Below, in pieces: positions 7,599 through 11,228 of a stretch of DNA of 11,228 bases. Position numbers and translations under genes: made by a program. Numbering within the stretch: the stretch's first letter is position 1; every line of letters starts with the position of its first letter. The stretch comes from Schlesneria sp. (GTDB lineage: Bacteria; Planctomycetota; Planctomycetia; Planctomycetales; Planctomycetaceae): contig JANXOO010000529.1 of NCBI GenBank assembly GCA_025353525.1, positions 1-11,228 of the forward strand, in the 5' to 3' direction. The notes beneath the pieces were generated by a model. The model was not told where the DNA came from and did no database searches. It saw nothing but the letters and a program-made list of their open reading frames with translations.

Positions 7599-8057
7599 CT
7601 AGATACGATAGACGCAAAGCGCCGATCGTTGCGGGCACGAAATAAATGGCGAATCTGAACCAATAGCTTGGCGATTCTCTGCCGCTAGCGAGGCCATCGC
7701 GACCCGAAACGACAGATCAAACATCCCAAGAACAAAGCAGTAGTCCACTACTGGCAGCGAAATCTCCGCACGCGGTGCCGCGACGAAGAAAATATGGGTT
7801 CCAATACAAAAGTGGTGCTGATGCGAATGATCGCACGGGCAGCCCTCGTTATCAGAATCGTCCGAGGCGGGCGTAGGTGAATGTTCGTGATGGCATCTGT
7901 GAGAATGGAGCTCATCATGGACATCTGCGACGGCACAGGCGGGCTCTTGAGTGGAATGATCCTGGTCACATGTGTGCTTTCCCATCCCACTGCAACAGCA
8001 CATAAAAAGCTGAGCAGCGAAGACGCCAAGCATCACCAATGAAACCAAACGATTCAA
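7599..8057 (-). CDS. Exported Cys/His-rich small protein, about 152 aa (hypothetical, likely metal-binding)
   Basis: No named family is recognised. The N-terminus NRLVSLVMLGVFAAQLFM is a signal peptide or anchor running into CCC, so it could also be a lipoprotein. The next 65 residues are dense in metal ligands: KHTCDQDH, ELHSHRCHHEH, EGCPCDHSHQHHFCIGTH. The remaining 60 residues are mixed and hydrophobic with scattered Cys (DYCF, ISCPQ, ALCVYRI) and no clear fold. The longest frame starts at TTG 8063, but AGGAG (8064-8068) abuts it with no spacing. The in-frame TTG at 8057 is 6 nt from AGGAG and is preferred. A sigma70-like promoter lies directly upstream, so this gene likely heads its own transcript. 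The role as a periplasmic metal sponge, sensor or chaperone is inferred from residues and context. Confidence 0.83.
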   Translation of the reverse strand: MNRLVSLVMLGVFAAQLFMCCCSGMGKHTCDQDHSTQEPACAVADVHDELHSHRCHHEHSPTPASDDSDNEGCPCDHSHQHHFCIGTHIFFVAAPRAEISLPVVDYCFVLGMFDLSFRVAMASLAAENRQAIGSDSPFISCPQRSALCVYRI

Positions 8058-8063
8058 ATCCAA

Positions 8064-8068
8064 CTCCT
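8064..8068 (-). promoter_or_regulatory. Ribosome binding site AGGAG deciding the TTG start at 8057
   Basis: The minus strand reads ACGAGGAGTTGGATTTGAAT. AGGAG touches the first TTG but stands 6 nt before the second TTG (8057-8055). Normal spacing favours the second. Confidence 0.6.
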
Positions 8069-8082
8069 CGTAACCATGCCGG

Positions 8083-8110
8083 ATTATGCGTTTTTACCAA
8101 ATCCTGTCAA
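8083..8110 (-). promoter_or_regulatory. Sigma70-like promoter for the Cys/His-rich gene
   Basis: On the minus strand there is a perfect -35 box TTGACA (8110-8105), a 16-nt spacer, and CATAAT (8088-8083), one mismatch from TATAAT. The expected start of transcription is near 8076, giving a leader of about 20 nt that holds AGGAG. It is the best promoter match I found in the window. It implies the small-protein genes can be expressed apart from the outer-membrane factor gene. Confidence 0.6.
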
Positions 8111-8152
8111 CTCCGGACCTTCAAACTCTCCCAAGAAGTAGCACTATCCATA

Positions 8153-8176
8153 CCAATCGGTTGTTCCGACCAATCG
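8153..8176 (+). repeat. Direct repeat CCAATCG x2 upstream of the 8.1 kb promoter
   Basis: CCAATCG occurs at 8153-8159 and 8170-8176, start to start 17 nt. The segment can also fold as an imperfect 7-bp hairpin with two G-U pairs. It sits about 43-66 nt upstream of the -35 box of the Cys/His-rich gene, where an activator might bind. A chance match is quite possible. Confidence 0.25.
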
Positions 8177-8315
8177 CCTTTAATTTCCTTTGGTAATCAC
8201 CACGCATCCGCAATTTCTGCCATCGAGATGACTGCACCGCGCCATCCATTGCACAACCCTAAAGTGACTAGTCCATTCCAGATGCGCACCGTCTGGCACC
8301 ACAACCTTGAAAGCA

Positions 8316-9956
8316 TCACCTTCCAATTTGCGCCGCAGGCAACAATTGCTTCGAGGCGCGGTCTGAAACTTCATTGAGCAATGCGCGCTGACGCTGTGCA
8401 GAGCCCCCCGGTTGTGTTTGGATGGCCGACCCGATAGCGGCTGGGTTCAGTCCACCTGTAAGTTGTAACCCGTTGATTTCGGTGACGACTTTGTGAAGTT
8501 CCGTCAGTGCCTCAACGTAGGCCATTTGACTTTCAAAATACGATTGTTGAGCAACGAGAACGGGTGCAAATGCGGTTTCTCCCGCTACATAGAGTTCCCT
8601 CGCGAGTTTCAGGTTCTCCTCGGTGTTCGGCAGGATTCCCTGCTTGAGTCTCTGAGACTGTCGAAGGCTTGACTGGTAACGTCGGAAAGAATCGGCCAGT
8701 TGATCACGAAGGACCAATTGCACTCGGCAAATCTCGTTTTGGTCGGTCCGAATGTCCGCTGCCGCCTTGTCGATGTTTCCTTGATTTCGATTGTAGAGTG
8801 GTAGCGGAAGGGCCACGAGAGTACTCGCTGTCGTTGACTGAGTTGCCTTATCGTATTCGACCACGGATTGCAGCGTGATATTGGGGATCGCCTGAGCTTG
8901 GGCCAATCGATATACGGCTCTGCCGTGATCCAATTCCGATTCAGTCGACCTCAACTGAGGGCTTCGCGATAGCAATTCCTGCCAGCAGGTCTCCAGATCA
9001 AGTCGGGGTACATCATCGGCAAGATCACCAACGAGCGGAATTGGCTGCATGGGTGACGTTCCAATGATGGTGGCGAGCTGTTCCCAAGCGGCGGAATAGC
9101 GGTACTCGGCATCTTCACGACTTAATTGCACGGTCTCGAGTTGCACCTTGGCTTGAAGAATGTCGGATTTCGTTCCTTGTTTGGATGTAAATAGTCGCTC
9201 GGCTGTCTGAAGGTTTTCTTCTGCGATTTTCTCCAATTGACGAGATACCGCGATTGCCTCTTGCGCTCCCAGAACTTCGTAGTAACGAATCTTGAGATCG
9301 TTCAGAACGCGCATGGCTTGGGCTTCTCGATCCCACTGGAACCGCTTGATCTCCTGCGATGACGCCTGTTGATCTAAAGCAAGTTTATGCGCAGTGACGA
9401 ATTCTTGGCTCATAAAAACACCATTGGACTGCTTGACCGAGGCATTTGAGGCACTACCGTTCAAATATCCAATTTGAGGGTTGGGATAGAGTCCGGCTTG
9501 CCGATAAGTTCCTTCCTCAACTTCAATTGCCGCCTGAGCCTGGGCCAGAGTCGGATTGGTTTGAAGTGCGAGGGCTTCCAGTTCGGCGAGTGAAATTTCG
9601 TGAACTGCGGGGATCGTTTGCGAAGACGGTAGGATTTCAGATTGTGGTAGTTGCTCCACAATACTGTCGGCGCGCGGAGGAACGTCAGAAATCTGATCCT
9701 CTTGGACTGAAGCGAGTCGAATCACTTGCCGTCCGGGCGCAGTCGAATCTTCCGCCGCGATCTCCGATTGTCGAGCCCGGTTTTCTGATGCTACCTCAGA
9801 TTCCGGGATCGTATTGCGCGGTCGCGTCGATGTAACTCCGCCTCTACTGGCACGCGATGCGTTGCAGCCGCTTTGGAACCCAAGACATGAGAACCCGACG
9901 AACAATAGCAGCGCACGCCGCGCTACCGTCCCGTGGACGAGCGTCCCTGTGTGCAT
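8316..9956 (-). CDS. Outer-membrane efflux factor lipoprotein, CzcC/CusC (TolC-like OEP) type
   Basis: This is the outer-membrane channel of the tripartite metal pump. Numbering is from the TTG at 9965. A signal peptide (ARRALLLFVGFSCLGFQSGC) ends at Cys34, the likely lipidated residue; the lipobox is imperfect because Gln is at -3. An unusually long Ser/Glu/Gln-rich linker (about 35-122) precedes the paired OEP repeats. The first starts LAELEALALQTNPTLAQAQ (126-144) with GLYPNPQIGY (158-167) and a long helical stretch (200-300). The second covers 325-505, including LPLPLYNRNQGNIDKA (386-401), a hallmark of CzcC-like proteins, and a helix 410-495. ATG 9956 has GGAAG 12 nt upstream. TTG 9965 is in frame but only 1 nt from that site. 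It is first in the cluster; the next gene is about 260 nt downstream with its own promoter. Confidence 0.95.
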   Translation of the reverse strand: MHTGTLVHGTVARRALLLFVGFSCLGFQSGCNASRASRGGVTSTRPRNTIPESEVASENRARQSEIAAEDSTAPGRQVIRLASVQEDQISDVPPRADSIVEQLPQSEILPSSQTIPAVHEISLAELEALALQTNPTLAQAQAAIEVEEGTYRQAGLYPNPQIGYLNGSASNASVKQSNGVFMSQEFVTAHKLALDQQASSQEIKRFQWDREAQAMRVLNDLKIRYYEVLGAQEAIAVSRQLEKIAEENLQTAERLFTSKQGTKSDILQAKVQLETVQLSREDAEYRYSAAWEQLATIIGTSPMQPIPLVGDLADDVPRLDLETCWQELLSRSPQLRSTESELDHGRAVYRLAQAQAIPNITLQSVVEYDKATQSTTASTLVALPLPLYNRNQGNIDKAAADIRTDQNEICRVQLVLRDQLADSFRRYQSSLRQSQRLKQGILPNTEENLKLARELYVAGETAFAPVLVAQQSYFESQMAYVEALTELHKVVTEINGLQLTGGLNPAAIGSAIQTQPGGSAQRQRALLNEVSDRASKQLLPAAQIGR

Positions 9957-10053
9957 AATGCCCAAGCTTCCATGTAGGGCGTTTCGCCGGTTCGGTCTTC
10001 GACACGCAACCAGCCTTGCTGTCCGTCCAGATTACGTTTTCGACCAATCCACC

Positions 10054-10066
10054 GTGAGTTACTCAC
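10054..10066. promoter_or_regulatory. Perfect inverted repeat GTGAGTTACTCAC, possible operator
   Basis: Two 6-bp arms flank a single central T. It lies about 100 nt upstream of the outer-membrane factor start, where an operator of a metal regulator would be expected. It does not match a MerR or ArsR operator I know. Six-base arms with one fixed spacer arise by chance roughly once per 4 kb, so this is only a candidate. Confidence 0.25.
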
Positions 10067-10163
10067 TCAGACGCGCGATCCCTACCGTAAGAGGAAGAAC
10101 CGTCACAGTTTGCCCGTTTGAGATCTCCGAATGCTCATCTTCAAATGCAACAAGCCGTCGTCG

Positions 10164-10178
10164 CACGGAAATTCCGTG
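10164..10178. promoter_or_regulatory. Perfect inverted repeat CACGGAAATTCCGTG, possible operator
   Basis: Two 7-bp arms flank a single A. This is the longest perfect odd palindrome I noticed in the window and it lies in the divergent control region. A second weaker repeat, GACAT with ATGTC spaced 8 nt (10181-10198), follows at once. It could bind a dimeric regulator of either divergent unit. By chance one 7-bp-arm match of this type is expected in about 16 kb. Confidence 0.3.
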
Positions 10179-10342
10179 AGGACATGATCGCGAATGTCGG
10201 CGTGCCTTTCGGCCATTCAATCGACTTGCCTGAACCGGCATTGATTGCCGAAGCGGTACGCGACTGCGTGGTTTCAAAAAGCAAATCGGCTTGCGTTGGC
10301 TTAATCAAAGTTACGGTCGACAGAGCCGTTCAAGGGCGATTT

Positions 10343-10356
10343 CACCTTTTTTGGTG
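10343..10356 (+). other. Small CACC-T6-GGTG hairpin
   Basis: CACC (10343-10346) and GGTG (10353-10356) flank six T residues. The 4-bp stem is too weak for a terminator by itself. A GGCGA-A-TCGCC repeat follows at 10384-10394. The significance of both is unknown. Confidence 0.2.
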
Positions 10357-10421
10357 CAACCGCATTTTCCGTTGCTTTGCGTGGGCGAATCGCCAAATTT
10401 TTGAGTATTCAAAATTGTTGT

Positions 10422-10450
10422 TTGCACTAAACGAAATTCGTGGTTAATAT
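10422..10450 (+). promoter_or_regulatory. Weak promoter candidate for the DUF1559 gene
   Basis: TTGCAC (10422-10427), a 17-nt spacer and TAATAT (10445-10450) form a moderate sigma70-like pair in AT-rich sequence, 30 nt before the first possible ATG (10480). Three of six bases match at -35 and four of six at -10. Confidence 0.3.
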
Positions 10451-10536
10451 CGCTCGAAATTGAGATGGCTTGATTCGAGATGTTCATCTCCAGCCCCCTT
10501 CCAATTAACTCTTCTCCGAATACTGTGAGACTCAAA

Positions 10537-11228
10537 ATGCCCGGCACTTTGCGATCAGACGTTACGTCAAAGCCGAATTGCCGACGCGGATTCACGCTGA
10601 TCGAACTACTGGTCGTGATTGCGATTATCGCTGTATTGATCGCCTTACTTCTGCCAGCGGTCCAGCAGGCGCGAGAAGCTGCAAGACGGACTCAGTGCAA
10701 GAACAATCTCAAGCAAATCGGGTTGGCACTTACGAATTACGAATCGTCATTCGGAACATTGCCACCCGGCTACGTTTCAGGTGTTGGAACGCCTGATCCA
10801 CGGACGGGAGATTCGGGACCTGGCTGGGGATGGTTGGCAATTCTTCTTCCATATGTGGACCAGGCGCCGTTGCAGCAGTCGTTGAATTGGAATCTTCCCT
10901 GCTGGGATTCGGCGAACAGCACCTTGGTAAAAACCGTCATACCGATGTTTCTCTGTCCGACAGCCACCAATCGAGAAAACACGGTAGGGATCACCGATAT
11001 CAATCTCAATGTTCTCAATGGCATTTACTTTGGTCGCGCCAATTACGTGCATAATGTTGGGTGGAATGACATTTGGAGTTCCCCAGCAAACACCGACTAC
11101 ACTGATCCCGAACGGGGATGCACTGGAGTGATGTTCCGGAACAGTTCGATCCGTTACCGCGATGTAACGGACGGGCTTACGAATACAGTTTTTGTTGGTG
11201 AAAGATCTCCGTATCTGGCCGATGCGGT
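10537..11228 (+). CDS. DUF1559 / prepilin-like protein, N-terminal 230 residues (truncated by window edge)
   Basis: This is a type II/IV pseudopilin-like secreted protein of the planctomycete DUF1559 family; members are numerous per genome and their role is unknown. The leader ends RRG and cleavage is expected before FTLIE (19-23), with Glu5 of the mature form present. It is followed by a hydrophobic helix ([16 protein letters not shown]) and the family signature QQAREAARR, then [17 protein letters not shown] and LPPGY. The middle has [16 protein letters not shown] and FLCPTATN. Near the window end [17 protein letters not shown] matches the conserved DGxSNTxxxGE block. The stop lies outside. 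ATG 10537 was chosen because GAG is 9 nt upstream and the leader length is normal. In-frame ATG 10480 would add 19 residues. It is divergent from the efflux cluster and probably unrelated to it. Confidence 0.95.
   Translation, partial: MPGTLRSDVTSKPNCRRGFTLIELLVVIAIIAVLIALLLPAVQQAREAARRTQCKNNLKQIGLALTNYESSFGTLPPGYVSGVGTPDPRTGDSGPGWGWLAILLPYVDQAPLQQSLNWNLPCWDSANSTLVKTVIPMFLCPTATNRENTVGITDINLNVLNGIYFGRANYVHNVGWNDIWSSPANTDYTDPERGCTGVMFRNSSIRYRDVTDGLTNTVFVGERSPYLADA

Larger units (their letters stand above)
9966..10479. other. Divergent intergenic region between efflux cluster and DUF1559 gene
   Basis: This stretch of over 500 nt has only unconvincing short frames: a TTG-started frame at 10118-10447 on plus and a 72-codon frame at 10059-10277 on minus, neither resembling a known protein. 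It must hold the promoter of the efflux cluster on the minus strand and that of the DUF1559 gene on plus. I found no good -35/-10 pair on minus. Several short inverted repeats, listed separately, are the only structure seen. Confidence 0.5.

Noticed and set aside
8180..8374. Minus-strand 64-codon frame overlapping the 3' end of the outer-membrane factor gene, continuing into the gap
   Set aside because: The first part is a frame-shifted shadow of the real gene, there is no ribosome site, and the rest has no recognisable features.
9844..10047. Minus-strand 67-codon frame overlapping the start of the outer-membrane factor gene; another overlapping frame contains RVEDRTGETPYMEAW
   Set aside because: It overlaps the signal peptide of a certain gene in a different frame and has no family match I can name. 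The second frame is only about 46 codons.
10118..10447. A 109-codon plus-strand frame before the DUF1559 gene, starting with TTG
   Set aside because: No ribosome site, no recognisable domain, ordinary non-coding composition, and it covers the region with the inverted repeats. Kept as intergenic.

Overview
The window is a chromosomal segment from a planctomycete. The clearest sign is the partial gene at the right end: a prepilin-type N-terminus with the RRGFTLIE motif running into [14 protein letters not shown] and then a DUF1559 body, a paralogous family greatly expanded in Planctomycetota. Moderate GC, TTG/GTG start candidates, weak or absent Shine-Dalgarno sites at some genes and many exported hypothetical proteins fit this. 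Genus cannot be told from the sequence.

Everything left of about 9.96 kb is on the minus strand and forms one heavy-metal efflux cluster. In transcription order (right to left) it holds: a CzcC/CusC-type outer-membrane factor lipoprotein (8316-9956); a small exported Cys/His-rich protein (7599-8057); a small exported His-bearing protein (6868-7383); a CzcB/CusB-type periplasmic adaptor with His-rich segments at both ends (5166-6647); a CzcA/CusA-type heavy-metal RND pump (1767-5054); an exported protein with a seven-His run (1041-1697); and the N-terminal 299 residues of a metal-transporting P1B-type ATPase cut by the left edge (1-899). The ATPase would move metal from cytoplasm to periplasm, the RND tripartite pump from periplasm to outside, and the three small His/Cys-rich proteins would bind metal in the envelope. 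That division of labour is inferred from families and context. The substrate (Zn/Cd/Co/Ni versus Cu/Ag) cannot be fixed from this window.

Transcription is probably not a single unit. A good sigma70-like promoter (TTGACA, 16 nt, CATAAT) stands just before the Cys/His-rich gene, and a strong terminator-like hairpin with a T-run stands between the 171-residue His protein and the adaptor gene. No regulator gene lies in the window.

The 0.5 kb between the outer-membrane factor and the divergent DUF1559 gene has no convincing gene. It contains several short perfect inverted repeats that could be operators.

The pump parts are ordinary in type. The less described material is the set of small metal-binding exported proteins, the ATPase with two metal-binding-domain folds that lack CxxC, and the internal promoter/terminator layout. 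I saw no CRISPR array, transposase, tRNA or rRNA.
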